64,000 bases of DNA from Grimontia indica. GTDB taxonomy: Bacteria > Pseudomonadota > Gammaproteobacteria > Enterobacterales > Vibrionaceae. Below the pieces are notes generated by a model. The model had not been told where the DNA came from. It worked only from the letters and a program-made list of their open reading frames with translations, and did not search any database. The stretch spans positions 1-64,000 of the forward strand of contig NZ_ANFM02000052.1 in NCBI RefSeq assembly GCF_000333895.2. The letters run 5' to 3'. A program made the position numbers and the translations under genes. Below, piece after piece: positions 1-10,211 of the stretch; position 1 is the stretch's first letter, and each line of letters opens with the position of its first letter.

Positions 1-14
1 CAAACTCTTCAATT
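1..14 (-). rRNA. rrs: 16S rRNA gene, extreme 5' end only
   Basis: The first 14 bases, read on the minus strand, give AATTGAAGAGTTTG, the conserved 5' end of bacterial 16S rRNA. The gene runs out of the window to the left. The typical rRNA leader and promoter immediately upstream support the call. Only the first few nucleotides of the mature RNA are present. Confidence 0.85.
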
Positions 15-254
15 AAAGTTTTTGGCTCGATGAAATACTGTTGTTGTTTTGTCTCCGCTTTTTATAAAAGCAGAAGCAAAACGAATTGACTGTGCCGATA
101 TAACCGAAGTTATTTCGTTTGGTCACTCAGTAAACATCGATAAATCTTTTGTCTATCAATCACGAGTGCCCACACAGATTGCATAGGTCAAATTGTTAAA
201 GAACGTTGACTTGGTAGCTTGCTCTGCGAGCCGCTTGCCGTGTCGATGTGGCGC
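15..254 (-). promoter_or_regulatory. rRNA operon leader with boxA antitermination site
   Basis: This is the transcribed leader between the rrn promoter and the 16S gene. On the minus strand, positions 204-190 read GTTCTTTAACAATTT, a close match to the boxA element (core CTTTAACAA) bound by NusB/NusE for rRNA antitermination. The bases just before 16S resemble Vibrio-type rrn leaders. No open reading frame is credible here. Confidence 0.75.
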
Positions 255-282
255 AGTATAGGGACTTCGAAATTTGGCGCAA
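255..282 (-). promoter_or_regulatory. rRNA operon sigma-70 promoter
   Basis: On the minus strand a -35 element TTGCGC (277-282) and a -10 element TATACT (255-260) are separated by 16 bp. A GC-rich discriminator (GCGCC) follows, typical of stringently controlled rRNA promoters. The bases just upstream (plus 286-300) are A/T-rich and could be an UP element. Confidence 0.7.
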
Positions 283-561
283 GTGGTTTTTTGAAAAAAA
301 TCACACTTTCGCGTTCAAGTGTTCAAATAACGCCCAAAAACAGCATTTTTGTATAAAAGATAAACAGATTTCTGCAGATCTTTGATGATCAGGATCAGAG
401 GCCACGATCCAGATTTCGACAATATGTCGTTTCAATGACTGTTTTGTTTACCGCAAGACTATTCAGTAAAGCACATGTTGAAGAATCCGCACGGTTATTT
501 TTGACTCATTTCTGTAAGTCGCTAGCCCAGTAAATACGGGGGATGCGTTAAGACACTCTTT
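283..561. other. Region upstream of rrn promoter, no gene seen
   Basis: This AT-rich stretch lies between the rrn promoter and the groEL terminator. It holds no convincing ORF. It probably contains UP-element and Fis-binding sequence for the rRNA promoter. A short palindrome (CGACA-ATA-TGTCG) is at 417-429. Individual sites cannot be assigned with confidence. Confidence 0.4.
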
Positions 562-563
562 AA

Positions 564-590
564 AAACAAAAAAGCCCGCTTGCGCGGGCT
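564..590 (-). terminator. Rho-independent terminator of groESL
   Basis: A 7-bp GC-rich stem (AGCCCGC 573-579 with GCGGGCT 584-590, loop TTGC) is followed on the minus strand by a T-rich tract (plus A's at 566-572). It lies about 30 bases after the groEL stop codon. Confidence 0.85.
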
Positions 591-618
591 CTTTCTATTT
601 TGCATGGAAACGGGATGA

Positions 619-2283
<1,665 letters not shown>

Positions 2284-2301
2284 TCAGTGATGAAATAGAA
2301 A

Positions 2302-2592
2302 TTACTCAACGATAGCCATGATGTCGTTTTCTGACAGGATCAGGACTTCTTTACCGTCGATTTTCTCAGTCTTCGTGCCGTAGCCTTCTGAGAAGATCAC
2401 AGTGTCGCCAACTTTAACGTCCAGTGGCTGCACATTGCCGTTTTCAAGAATACGGCCCTTACCTACCGCCAGCACAACGCCACGCGTAGATTTTTCTGCA
2501 GCAGAACCAGTCAAAACGATGCCACCAGCAGATTTTGATTCAACTTCCTGGCGTTCAACGATTACTCGATCGTGTAGTGGACGAATGTTCAT
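2302..2592 (-). CDS. groES: Co-chaperonin GroES (10 kDa)
   Basis: GroES is the heptameric lid of the GroEL chaperonin. The start chosen gives a 96-residue protein beginning [10 protein letters not shown], the family N-terminus. An in-frame upstream extension to 2700 would add 36 unrelated residues and runs through the leader hairpin, so I reject it. CAGGAGACGACC gives a good ribosome-binding site before the ATG. The mobile-loop region (around residues 17-32, [10 protein letters not shown]) that contacts GroEL is intact. It is first in the operon with groEL, under a sigma-32-like promoter about 130 bp upstream. Confidence 0.97.
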   Translation of the reverse strand: MNIRPLHDRVIVERQEVESKSAGGIVLTGSAAEKSTRGVVLAVGKGRILENGNVQPLDVKVGDTVIFSEGYGTKTEKIDGKEVLILSENDIMAIVE

Positions 2593-2673
2593 TGGTCGTC
2601 TCCTGAATAAATGTAGTGATCCATGTGATAAATGAAGTGGAAGCTGCCACACAATGCAGGTTCCAAATTTCTG

Positions 2674-2705
2674 AATCCTTGATAGACAGCGTCTCATCAA
2701 GGATT
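2674..2705 (-). promoter_or_regulatory. Hairpin in groES 5' leader
   Basis: A 10-bp perfect inverted repeat (2674-2683 with 2696-2705) continues inward as AGAC/GTCT around a 3-base loop with one bulged base. This gives a roughly 14-bp stem. It lies between the heat-shock promoter and the groES start, so it would form in the mRNA leader. It is not CIRCE (TTAGCACTC-N9-GAGTGCTAA). There is no run of U after it, so termination is unlikely. Confidence 0.6.
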
Positions 2706-2722
2706 AAGTCAATTTGCGTATA

Positions 2723-2751
2723 AAGTGGGGGTGGGTTATCTCAATCCCAAG
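2723..2751 (-). promoter_or_regulatory. Sigma-32 (heat-shock) promoter of groESL
   Basis: On the minus strand, CTTGGG within CCCCTTGGGA (-35, 2746-2751) and CCCCACTT (-10, 2723-2730) are spaced by 15 bp. They resemble the RpoH consensus CTTGAA / CCCCATNT and the E. coli groE promoter. The position, about 130 bp before groES, fits. Confidence 0.6.
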
Positions 2752-2902
2752 GGGCTAAGTGCAAATTTTTTCCATTTTTTTACCCAATACCTTTTGCTCC
2801 ATCACATTCTATGAATTAGGGTAGCCGTGCCTTAGCAAACATAACGATATGCAACCTTGGCGTATTGTTGACTTCCCAGCGCTACCTCTTATCGAGATTG
2901 GA

Positions 2903-4252
2903 ATGAAGGACAAACACGGCCTGCTTTCTGGCCCCATTGACCAAACGCTTAAAAACATGACCATCCCTATGGTGTTTGGTCTTGTCGCAATCCTCGCGTT
3001 TAACCTGGTCGATACCTTCTTTATTTCCTTGCTGGGCACAGAAGCATTGGCTGCGGTGAGTTTCACCTTCCCGATCACCTTTGCGGTGAATTGCATCACC
3101 ATGGGCATTGGTGTGGGTATCTCTACTGGCGTTGCCCGATTACTGGGTCGAAGCGCCCAAATTGATGCCGCCCGTCTTTCAGGGCATGGGTTGATGCTCG
3201 CGGTCATTTTGGTGATTGCAGCAAGCGCATTGGGTCTGGCAACGATCAATCCCTTATTCCGGGTGCTTGGTGCGCATGAAAACCTGTTGCCACTGATTCA
3301 TGACTATATGTCGGTGTGGTATCTCACTATCCCTCTATTAGTTATCCCCATGGCAGGCAACTCCGCCATCCGTGCCACGGGTGACACCAAAACCCCTGCC
3401 AAGATCATGATCGTGGCTGGCTTTATTAATGGTCTTCTCGACCCGTTGTTGATTTTCGGGCTGGGCCCAATTCCCGCGCTGGGTGTAAAAGGCGCGGCAA
3501 TTGCCAGTGCGATCAGTTGGGCTGGCGCGCTGGTTTGCTCGCTGTACGTATTAATAAAGAGAGAGAAACTACTGGCTTGGCCGTCACCAACGAAAATTGT
3601 GCAGGATTGGAAAGATATCCTCGCCATTGGCACTCCGGCTGCGCTGTCTAATGCGTTGAACCCAATTTCCGGTGCGATTTTAATGGCCATGCTCGCGGCG
3701 CAAGGCACTGCGGCTGTTGCTGCTTATGGTGCGGCGCAACGGGTTGAGTCTTTGCTGTTGATTGTTATGATGGCGCTGACCTCTGCCCTGACGCCTTTGA
3801 TGGCACAGAATTTCGGCGCCAATAACCCAACACGCTCATTCGAAGCGCTATTCCGGGCGATGCGTTTTTCTATCCTGTTTCAGTTCATCGTGTTTCTGGC
3901 CATGGTGCCACTCAGCGTGCCGATTGCGGCTATTTTCAGTCAGGAACCAGCCGTACAAAACAAGCTGTGGCATTACCTGATTGTTGTACCCGTCAGTTAC
4001 GGCATGCAAGGCGTGATGATGATGCTGGTCAGCGCATTAAACGCAATGAAGAAACCGGTTCATGCCTTCATCATGAACCTGATTCGACTGTTTGTGTTAC
4101 TGCTTCCTATGGCCTGGCTTGGTAGCCTAATTGATGGTACGGAAGGGATGTTTATTGGCATTGCAGTCGCCAATGGCATCACGGGTATTTTTGCCTACCT
4201 TTACGCCGTAACGCTTCGCAAACAGATGAAACTTGAGCCCCTCAAGCACTGA
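2903..4252 (+). CDS. MATE family multidrug/Na+ efflux transporter
   Basis: A 449-residue, highly hydrophobic protein with about twelve predicted membrane segments. It resembles the NorM/DinF-type MATE exporters, which extrude cationic drugs using Na+ or H+ gradients. The early motif HGLLSGPIDQTLKNMTIPMV is typical of the family N-terminus. I place the start at the internal Met, because the upstream in-frame Met (2849) lacks a ribosome-binding site and adds atypical residues. It is divergent from groES and converges on the marR gene with only 5 bp between them. Substrate cannot be inferred. Pairing with the MarR regulator is possible, but that regulator more likely serves the hmg operon. Confidence 0.88.
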   Translation: MKDKHGLLSGPIDQTLKNMTIPMVFGLVAILAFNLVDTFFISLLGTEALAAVSFTFPITFAVNCITMGIGVGISTGVARLLGRSAQIDAARLSGHGLMLAVILVIAASALGLATINPLFRVLGAHENLLPLIHDYMSVWYLTIPLLVIPMAGNSAIRATGDTKTPAKIMIVAGFINGLLDPLLIFGLGPIPALGVKGAAIASAISWAGALVCSLYVLIKREKLLAWPSPTKIVQDWKDILAIGTPAALSNALNPISGAILMAMLAAQGTAAVAAYGAAQRVESLLLIVMMALTSALTPLMAQNFGANNPTRSFEALFRAMRFSILFQFIVFLAMVPLSVPIAAIFSQEPAVQNKLWHYLIVVPVSYGMQGVMMMLVSALNAMKKPVHAFIMNLIRLFVLLLPMAWLGSLIDGTEGMFIGIAVANGITGIFAYLYAVTLRKQMKLEPLKH

Positions 4253-4257
4253 CCGGA

Positions 4258-4728
4258 TTAAGGTTCGCGAATGGCTCTTGCCGGATCAGCATCGCTTTTC
4301 TCCAACAAAGCATCCAATGTACGAAGAAAACTTTCGTACTCTTTTTCTGAAATGCCATCTAACATCGCACTTTCCCACGCTTTTGCTTTCGGCAATATGG
4401 TGAGATACAGCCCTTCCCCTTCCTCTGTTAGATGTAAATAGGCCGCGCGCTGATCGGCTTCATCTTTGACTTTCACCACCAGCCCTTTTTCCTCTAACAC
4501 CTTTAACGTGCGTGAGACCCGAACCTTATCCATACTGGTTTCCGTCACCAAAGATTTGGCATTGAGACCATCTTTCGCCCCCATTGAGGCGAGTATCCGC
4601 CACTCAGGACGACTGATCCCAAACTCAGTTTCATAAATCCGAGCCAAAGAATCCGACACATGGGCAGCAGCTTTTACCAGCTTATAGGGCAAAAAGTCAT
4701 CCAGATAAAACGGTAGAGGTGACGCCAT
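4258..4728 (-). CDS. MarR family transcriptional regulator, probably of homogentisate catabolism
   Basis: A 156-residue winged-helix repressor. The recognition region (SMDKVRVSRTLKVLEEKGLV) and wing (DQRAAYLHLTEEG) are typical of MarR. The start is set at the third-codon Met because AAGGAG (4736-4741) lies 7 bp from it and only 1 bp from the upstream ATG. The gene is divergent from hmgA. The intergenic region holds a perfect 8-2-8 inverted repeat overlapping the hmgA promoter, a textbook arrangement for an autoregulated MarR repressor relieved by a pathway intermediate such as homogentisate. That role is inferred from position. Confidence 0.85.
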   Translation of the reverse strand: MASPLPFYLDDFLPYKLVKAAAHVSDSLARIYETEFGISRPEWRILASMGAKDGLNAKSLVTETSMDKVRVSRTLKVLEEKGLVVKVKDEADQRAAYLHLTEEGEGLYLTILPKAKAWESAMLDGISEKEYESFLRTLDALLEKSDADPARAIREP

Positions 4729-4827
4729 CAACATACTCCTTCAAACACTTAACTCACTTCCCATGCGCCAGCGCACAAAACACCCACATAAGTTGCCATT
4801 TTGTTATCAGTGCAGCTAGACTAAATT

Positions 4828-4849
4828 TAGTTTCAAATGAAACTATAAT
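4828..4849 (+). promoter_or_regulatory. Palindromic operator overlapping hmgA promoter
   Basis: TAGTTTCA-AA-TGAAACTA (4828-4845) is a perfect inverted repeat of 8-bp arms. It overlaps a consensus -10 box TATAAT (4844-4849), so a bound regulator would block transcription of hmgA. The -35 region is weak. The most likely ligand is the divergent MarR regulator. Confidence 0.7.
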
Positions 4850-4885
4850 TCAATTCCTCACTCATTGCATAGTTCAGGAGGAGAA

Positions 4886-6025
4886 ATGCGAAAGTGGTTT
4901 TCATTTCCTATCGTGGAAGGCAAAGCATCACATCAGGCTCACTGTGATTTGCCCGATGGCACCTTTGAGCGTGAATGTGGCAAGGAAGGATTTTTTGGCC
5001 CAGCCACCCACATGTATCATCAACATGCCCCGACAGGCTGGACAGAATGGGAAGGCGATCTCCGCCCTCATGCGTTTGATACCAACAAAGTCGAAGATGT
5101 GGGTGATAACCCGCTGACTGCGCCACTTTTGCTCTCCAATGCCAATGTGAAAGTCAGGATCTGGCGCTGCGACACAGCGATGGAGTATCTGGTACGAAAT
5201 GGTGACGGTGACGAGTGCCTGTTTATCCACGAAGGCTCCGGTTCACTCTTTTGTGATTACGGCCACCTGCGTTTTCGCGATGGTGATTACCTGATCTTAC
5301 CGCGTTCCACCAATTGGCGTATTGAGCCTGACTCTCCCGTTACTGTGCTGATGATTGAAGCCACTCATGGATCCTATATGACAGCTGAACGTGGGATCGT
5401 CGGCGATCATGCTGTGTTTGATCCAGCAGTGCTGGAATATGCCAAGATCGACGATGCGTTCATCGCTCAGCAGCAAGAAGAAAAATCGTGGCAGGTATAC
5501 CTGAAATCCCGTAATGCAATGAACCGCATTACCTATCCATTCAATCCGCTTGATGCTGTGGGCTGGAAAGGGAACCTCACCGTATTCCGGCTCAACTGGC
5601 GTGATATCCGACCGCTGATGAGTCATCGCTATCATCTGCCGCCTTCCGCGCACACTACCTTTGTTGCCAATGGCTTTGTGATTTGTACCTTTGTACCACG
5701 CCCAATTGAGTCCGATCCCGGCGCGCTCAAGGTGCCCTTCTATCACAACAATGATGACTATGATGAAGTCATCTTCTATCACAAAGGCGAGTTCTTCAGC
5801 CGCGACAACATTCACCCCGGCATGGTGACTGTGCATCCTTGCGGCTTCCCGCACGGCCCGCACCCCAAAGCTTTTGCAGCTGGCGCTAAAGCCACCAAAA
5901 AAGAAACTGATGAAGTCGCGGTGATGATTGATACCCGAATGCCGCTCGATTTGGGCGAAGCAGCGAAACAAACCGAACTCGATGATTACGTCCTGTCCTG
6001 GCGCACGCCGCCCCGTGGCGAATAG
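4886..6025 (+). CDS. hmgA: Homogentisate 1,2-dioxygenase
   Basis: This enzyme opens the homogentisate ring to maleylacetoacetate in tyrosine/phenylalanine breakdown. The 379-residue protein has the two-cupin form of bacterial HmgA. The C-terminal metal-site region has YHNNDDYDEVIFYHKGEF followed by HPCGFPHGPHP, carrying the His and acidic residues expected to bind Fe(II). GGAGGAG sits 2 bp before the chosen ATG, and the upstream in-frame Met (4865) overlaps that RBS. It leads an operon with fumarylacetoacetase, maleylacetoacetate isomerase and acetoacetyl-CoA synthetase, which makes the assignment firm. No 4-hydroxyphenylpyruvate dioxygenase gene is present nearby. Confidence 0.9.
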   Translation: MRKWFSFPIVEGKASHQAHCDLPDGTFERECGKEGFFGPATHMYHQHAPTGWTEWEGDLRPHAFDTNKVEDVGDNPLTAPLLLSNANVKVRIWRCDTAMEYLVRNGDGDECLFIHEGSGSLFCDYGHLRFRDGDYLILPRSTNWRIEPDSPVTVLMIEATHGSYMTAERGIVGDHAVFDPAVLEYAKIDDAFIAQQQEEKSWQVYLKSRNAMNRITYPFNPLDAVGWKGNLTVFRLNWRDIRPLMSHRYHLPPSAHTTFVANGFVICTFVPRPIESDPGALKVPFYHNNDDYDEVIFYHKGEFFSRDNIHPGMVTVHPCGFPHGPHPKAFAAGAKATKKETDEVAVMIDTRMPLDLGEAAKQTELDDYVLSWRTPPRGE

Positions 6026-6054
6026 ATCGCAGACATTAGATTAAGGAGTAGATG

Positions 6055-7035
6055 ATGAAACTGGCTTCCCTAAAACACCGCCGAGACGGAAAACTCATCC
6101 TGGTCTCACGCGATCTGACTCAGGCAGTAGACGCTTCTGATATTGCACTCACCCTACAGGATGCACTGGATGAGTGGGATACCCTCTCGCCACTCTTACA
6201 GGCTCGTTATGACGCTTTGAATGACAATAATGTCGGCGAACGCTTTCCTTTTAATCCCGCTGACTGCGAGTCACCGCTGCCTCGCGCATTCCAGTGGGCG
6301 GACGGCAGCGCTTACGTGAATCATGTCGAGCTGGTGCGTAAAGCCCGCGGCGCAGACATGCCAGAGAGCTTCTGGACAGACCCTTTGATGTATCAGGGTG
6401 TTTCTGACAAATTTATCGGCCCGCGCGACAACATTGAGCTTTGTGATGAAGCCTGGGGCTGTGATTTCGAAGCCGAAGTCGCCGTGATCACGGATGATGT
6501 CGCCATGGCGACGTCCAGTGAAAAGGCTGGTAGCCACATCAAACTGCTGATGCTGGTGAATGATGTCTCGCTTCGAAACCTGATCCCAAGTGAGCTTGCC
6601 AAAGGCTTTGGTTTCTTCCAATCCAAACCGGCCTCTTCATTCTCTCCGGTGGCAGTGACACCTGATGAGCTGGGTGAAAGCTGGCAGGAAAACAAAGTGC
6701 ATCTGCCACTGGAAGTATTCCTCAATGGCGAACAATTCGGCGCCCCCAATGCAGGCGTGGACATGACGTTTGATTTTGCAGAACTCGTTGCCCACGCAGC
6801 CAAAAGTCGTCATTTAGGCGCTGGCACCATTATTGGGTCAGGAACGGTATCAAACCTTGATCGATCAAAGGGTTCCTGTTGCATTGCAGAGAGACGAATG
6901 TTGGAAATTCTGGATCTTGGGTCACCGAAAACGCCGTTTCTACTCTATGGTGATAAGGTCAGTATCGAGATGCATGACAAGGAAGGTCGTTCAATCTTTG
7001 GCAAGATTGATCAGGAAGTTGTCCCGTATAGGTAA
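6055..7035 (+). CDS. fahA: Fumarylacetoacetate hydrolase
   Basis: Splits fumarylacetoacetate into fumarate and acetoacetate, the last ring-derived step of tyrosine catabolism. The 326-residue protein has an FAA-hydrolase fold. The acidic metal-ligand stretch CDFEAEVAVITDD is followed by the family region LLMLVNDVSLRNLIP and, near the C-terminus, GTIIGSGTVSN. Two ATGs are adjacent (6052 and 6055); AAGGAG at 6043-6048 gives better spacing (6 bp) to the second. It follows hmgA by 29 bp and precedes maiA by 17 bp. It belongs to the shorter bacterial FAA-hydrolase form of about 330 residues, not the longer animal FAH. Confidence 0.9.
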   Translation: MKLASLKHRRDGKLILVSRDLTQAVDASDIALTLQDALDEWDTLSPLLQARYDALNDNNVGERFPFNPADCESPLPRAFQWADGSAYVNHVELVRKARGADMPESFWTDPLMYQGVSDKFIGPRDNIELCDEAWGCDFEAEVAVITDDVAMATSSEKAGSHIKLLMLVNDVSLRNLIPSELAKGFGFFQSKPASSFSPVAVTPDELGESWQENKVHLPLEVFLNGEQFGAPNAGVDMTFDFAELVAHAAKSRHLGAGTIIGSGTVSNLDRSKGSCCIAERRMLEILDLGSPKTPFLLYGDKVSIEMHDKEGRSIFGKIDQEVVPYR

Positions 7036-7052
7036 TAAAGGGAACGCACGCA

Positions 7053-7673
7053 GTGAAGCTTTATGACTACAGTAAATCCTCGGCGTCATACCGTGTTCGC
7101 ATTGCGCTGAATCTCAAGGGGCTGAATTATCAATCACAGGTCGTCTCTTTGCTGGACGGCGATCAACGTGGCGACAATTATCTGGCCCTGAACCCTACCG
7201 GGCTGGTACCGACACTGGTTGATAACGGTCAGGTTCTAACCCAGTCGCTGGCTATCATTGAATATCTGGAGGAGGTTTACCCTTCTCCTTCGCTGTTGCC
7301 TGCCGACCATGCAGCCCGGGCGAAATGCCGTGCCCTTGCGCTCGACATTGCCTGTGACATCCATCCGCTTAACAACCTTCGGGTACTCAAACACCTCACC
7401 GGTTCCATGGGCCACAGCGAGGAAGAAAAACTGGACTGGTATCTGCACTGGCTGAAAGCCGGGCTGGCGGCGGTTGAAAAGAAAGTAGAAAGCTCACAAA
7501 CGGCTTTCTGCTGTGATGACATTCCCACCCTTGCTGATATTTGTCTGGTTCCTCAACTGTTTAACGCCCGCCGGTTTTCACTCGATCTGACTCCTTACCC
7601 GACACTGAAAGAAATAGAACAGCGCTGCCAAGGGTTACCCGCCTTTGAGCAAGCGCACCCAGACAATGTTTAG
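7053..7673 (+). CDS. maiA: Maleylacetoacetate isomerase (zeta-class GST)
   Basis: Glutathione-dependent cis-trans isomerisation of maleylacetoacetate to fumarylacetoacetate. The 206-residue GST has the N-terminal zeta motif SSASYRVRIALNLKGL, with Ala in place of the Cys of the classical SSCxxRVRIAL; this variant is common in bacteria. The thioredoxin-like domain spans roughly residues 1-80 and the helical domain the rest. Translation apparently starts at GTG (7053) after AAGGGAA. The gene lies between fahA and the acetoacetyl-CoA synthetase gene (8-bp gap) in the hmg operon, which confirms the role. Confidence 0.92.
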   Translation: MKLYDYSKSSASYRVRIALNLKGLNYQSQVVSLLDGDQRGDNYLALNPTGLVPTLVDNGQVLTQSLAIIEYLEEVYPSPSLLPADHAARAKCRALALDIACDIHPLNNLRVLKHLTGSMGHSEEEKLDWYLHWLKAGLAAVEKKVESSQTAFCCDDIPTLADICLVPQLFNARRFSLDLTPYPTLKEIEQRCQGLPAFEQAHPDNV

Positions 7674-7681
7674 GAGACAGC

Positions 7682-9637
7682 ATGTCAGAGCAGCCTCTTT
7701 GGCGACCCAGCGCATCGCGTATCGCCAATGCCAACCTCACTGACTTTATCAATGAGGTCAACAGACAGTACGCGCTAAGTCTGACCAACTACGACCAGCT
7801 TTATGACTGGTCGGTCAAACACAGTGAAGCGTTTTGGGAAACACTGTGGACCTTTGCGAGCGTGGTCGGTGAACGCGGAGAGCGTGTTATCAGCCGCCCG
7901 GAAAACGACCCGAATAAAAACAGCATCTGGTTCCCGGATGCTGAAGTCAACTTTGCCGAAAACGTGATGCAATGGGTGAAAGACATGCCCGGAAAAGACG
8001 CCATCGTGTTTTCTGGTGAAGACGAATCCGCTATTCGTCTGTCATGGGCAGATATTGAACGTCAGGTCAGCGGCATCGCAGCCTACCTAAAAGAATGCGG
8101 TGTGGAAAAAGGCGATGTCGTGGCAGGGTATCTGCCGAACATCGCAGAAACCGTAGTCGCCATGCTGGCGACGTCTTCCCTTGGGGCAATTTGGACCTCG
8201 ACCTCGCCGGATTTTGGTATCGATAGCGTGCTCGACCGTTTCGGCCAGACTCAACCCAAAGTGCTGTTCACCACCGATGCTTACCACTACAACGGCAAAA
8301 CCCACGATAACCTAACCAAAGCGCGCGCCGTGCGTGAAGGCGTGGAAAACATCACCCACATGGTGGTGATCCCGTATGTAGGCGGCACTGCTCCCAACAG
8401 CGATGAAACCTGCTGGAAAGCCATTGTTTCCAAACCGGCTGAGCCACTGACGTTTACCCGCGTAGGCTTTAACGACCCGATGTACGTGCTGTATTCCTCC
8501 GGCACCACAGGCAAACCAAAGTGCATCATCCACAGTGTGGGCGGCATGTTGCTCAACCACCTCAAAGAGCACCAACTCCATTCTGATGTCAAACCGGGCG
8601 ACAAGGTTTTCTACTTCACGACCTGTGGCTGGATGATGTGGAACTGGCTCGCCAGTGGCCTTTTAAGCGGCGCGACGCTGGTGCTGTTTGACGGTTCACC
8701 GTTTTATCCCGATGCCGGCGTACTCTGGCGTTTGACCGATGCACAAAAAGTGACGCTTTTCGGCACGTCCGCCAAATACCTCGAAGCGCTGGAAAAGCAA
8801 GAATACAGCCCAATGGACGAGCACAGTCTTTCGTCGCTCCGCGCACTTTGTTCTACTGGCTCAGTACTGGCACCTGAGCAGTTCGACTGGGTCTACAGCC
8901 ACATCAAACAAGACCTACAATTAAGCTCCATCGCAGGTGGCACAGACATCTGCGGTTGCTTCGTGCTCGGCAGCCCGATTTCCCCTGTTCACCGCGGTCA
9001 AAGCCAGGTTAGGGGGCTGGGCCTGGATGTCGAAGTCTTCAACAATGAAGGCAATCCGGTTCAGGGTGAGAAAGGCGAATTGGTGTGCTGTAACAGCTTC
9101 CCCAATCAGCCGGTAGGATTTTGGAATGACAACGACGGCACCCGTTACCACAAGGCTTATTGGGACAAGATTGAAGATATCTGGTTCCATGGAGATTATG
9201 TCGAACTCACTCACGAAGGCGGAATGGTGTTCTTTGGGCGCTCAGACGCAATCCTCAATCCAGGTGGCGTGCGCATCGGTACCGCAGAGATTTACCGTCA
9301 TGTGAACCAACTGGATGAAGTACTCGATTCTGTCGTGATTGGGCAGGACTGGATGAAGGATGTCCGTGTGGTTCTGTTTGTGAAACTCAAGCCTGGTGTC
9401 GACCTCAACGACAATCTGGAGCGCAAAATTCGCAGCACTATCCGCACCAGTTGTACGCCGCGCCATGTGCCGGCAAAAATTATTCCTATCACAGACATTC
9501 CGCGCACCAAATCAGGAAAACTCGCCGAACTGGCAGTTCGCGATGTGGTTCATGGCCGCGCGGTCGCTCAGCTCAGCGCGCTGGATAACCCAGAGTCGCT
9601 GGAACAATACAAAGAGCGTCCTGAGCTGCAGGAATAA
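7682..9637 (+). CDS. Acetoacetyl-CoA synthetase (acetoacetate-CoA ligase)
   Basis: A 651-residue ANL-superfamily adenylate-forming enzyme. It shows the AMP-binding P-loop YSSGTTGKPKCI near residue 270 and the C-terminal catalytic Lys in RTKSGKLAEL. Its N-terminal sequence, length and GGTDICGCFVLG motif match acetoacetate-CoA ligases rather than acetyl-CoA synthetase; compare the true acs later in the window. In this operon it would activate the acetoacetate released by FahA so that a thiolase can yield two acetyl-CoA. It is the last gene of the hmg operon and a strong terminator follows. Confidence 0.9.
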   Translation: MSEQPLWRPSASRIANANLTDFINEVNRQYALSLTNYDQLYDWSVKHSEAFWETLWTFASVVGERGERVISRPENDPNKNSIWFPDAEVNFAENVMQWVKDMPGKDAIVFSGEDESAIRLSWADIERQVSGIAAYLKECGVEKGDVVAGYLPNIAETVVAMLATSSLGAIWTSTSPDFGIDSVLDRFGQTQPKVLFTTDAYHYNGKTHDNLTKARAVREGVENITHMVVIPYVGGTAPNSDETCWKAIVSKPAEPLTFTRVGFNDPMYVLYSSGTTGKPKCIIHSVGGMLLNHLKEHQLHSDVKPGDKVFYFTTCGWMMWNWLASGLLSGATLVLFDGSPFYPDAGVLWRLTDAQKVTLFGTSAKYLEALEKQEYSPMDEHSLSSLRALCSTGSVLAPEQFDWVYSHIKQDLQLSSIAGGTDICGCFVLGSPISPVHRGQSQVRGLGLDVEVFNNEGNPVQGEKGELVCCNSFPNQPVGFWNDNDGTRYHKAYWDKIEDIWFHGDYVELTHEGGMVFFGRSDAILNPGGVRIGTAEIYRHVNQLDEVLDSVVIGQDWMKDVRVVLFVKLKPGVDLNDNLERKIRSTIRTSCTPRHVPAKIIPITDIPRTKSGKLAELAVRDVVHGRAVAQLSALDNPESLEQYKERPELQE

Positions 9638-9654
9638 GAAAAAACCACAACGCA

Positions 9655-9682
9655 AAACGCCATCCCGAAGGATGGCGTTTTT
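9655..9682. terminator. Bidirectional terminator between hmg operon and fxsA
   Basis: An 11-bp stem (AAACGCCATCC 9655-9665 with GGATGGCGTTT 9670-9680, loop CGAA) has T runs on the plus strand and A runs upstream. It can serve both convergent genes. Confidence 0.85.
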
Positions 9683-9698
9683 CATGAATTCCGTAGCA

Positions 9699-10211
9699 TC
9701 AGTTCAAGCGATCGCGATCTTCATCTTTTCGCTGATATTCACCTTCGAAGGTGTTGCCACCATCATTCGAACCTTGATGAGGGCCGCGGTTAAACGGGTC
9801 CTGTCCGCCAAATGGCCCCTGACCTGGTTGACCACCAAATCCACTTTGAAATCCAGCCACTTTCACCTTACTCATAAACTGTTTTGCCAACCAAGCTCGC
9901 GGCCAAGGCAATAACACCGCCATACCCATAGCATCGGTCATAAAGCCGGGAGTCAGAAGCAGCACGCCTGCCACTGCCAGCATCACACCTTCAATGATTT
10001 GCTGTGCCGGTAACTCGCCCTGATTCATGCGCTGCTGCACTGTCAGTAAAGTCTGCAGCCCCTGACTGCGCACCAATGAGGCGCCCACCACAGCGGTCAG
10101 TAAAATCAGCGCAACCGTCGGCCAAAGTCCCAACACGCCACCGACCTGAATAAACAGAGCAATTTCAATCACAGGGACAGTAATGAACATCAACAGCAAA
10201 ATTGGAAACAC
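9699..10211 (-). CDS. fxsA: FxsA family inner-membrane protein
   Basis: A 170-residue membrane protein with about three hydrophobic segments in residues 1-110 and a Gly/Pro/Asn-rich hydrophilic tail. The family motifs PVIEIALFIQVGGVLGLWP and LLLTPGFMTDAMG are present. In E. coli, FxsA (suppressor of F exclusion of phage T7) lies next to aspA, and the same pairing is seen here in divergent orientation. The molecular function is unknown. The C-terminal tail is poorly conserved in the family. Confidence 0.9.
   Translation of the reverse strand: MFPILLLMFITVPVIEIALFIQVGGVLGLWPTVALILLTAVVGASLVRSQGLQTLLTVQQRMNQGELPAQQIIEGVMLAVAGVLLLTPGFMTDAMGMAVLLPWPRAWLAKQFMSKVKVAGFQSGFGGQPGQGPFGGQDPFNRGPHQGSNDGGNTFEGEYQRKDEDRDRLN

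Noticed and set aside
2593-2700. Extended groES N-terminus
   Set aside because: The extension runs through the leader hairpin and makes a non-standard protein; the canonical start has a good SD.
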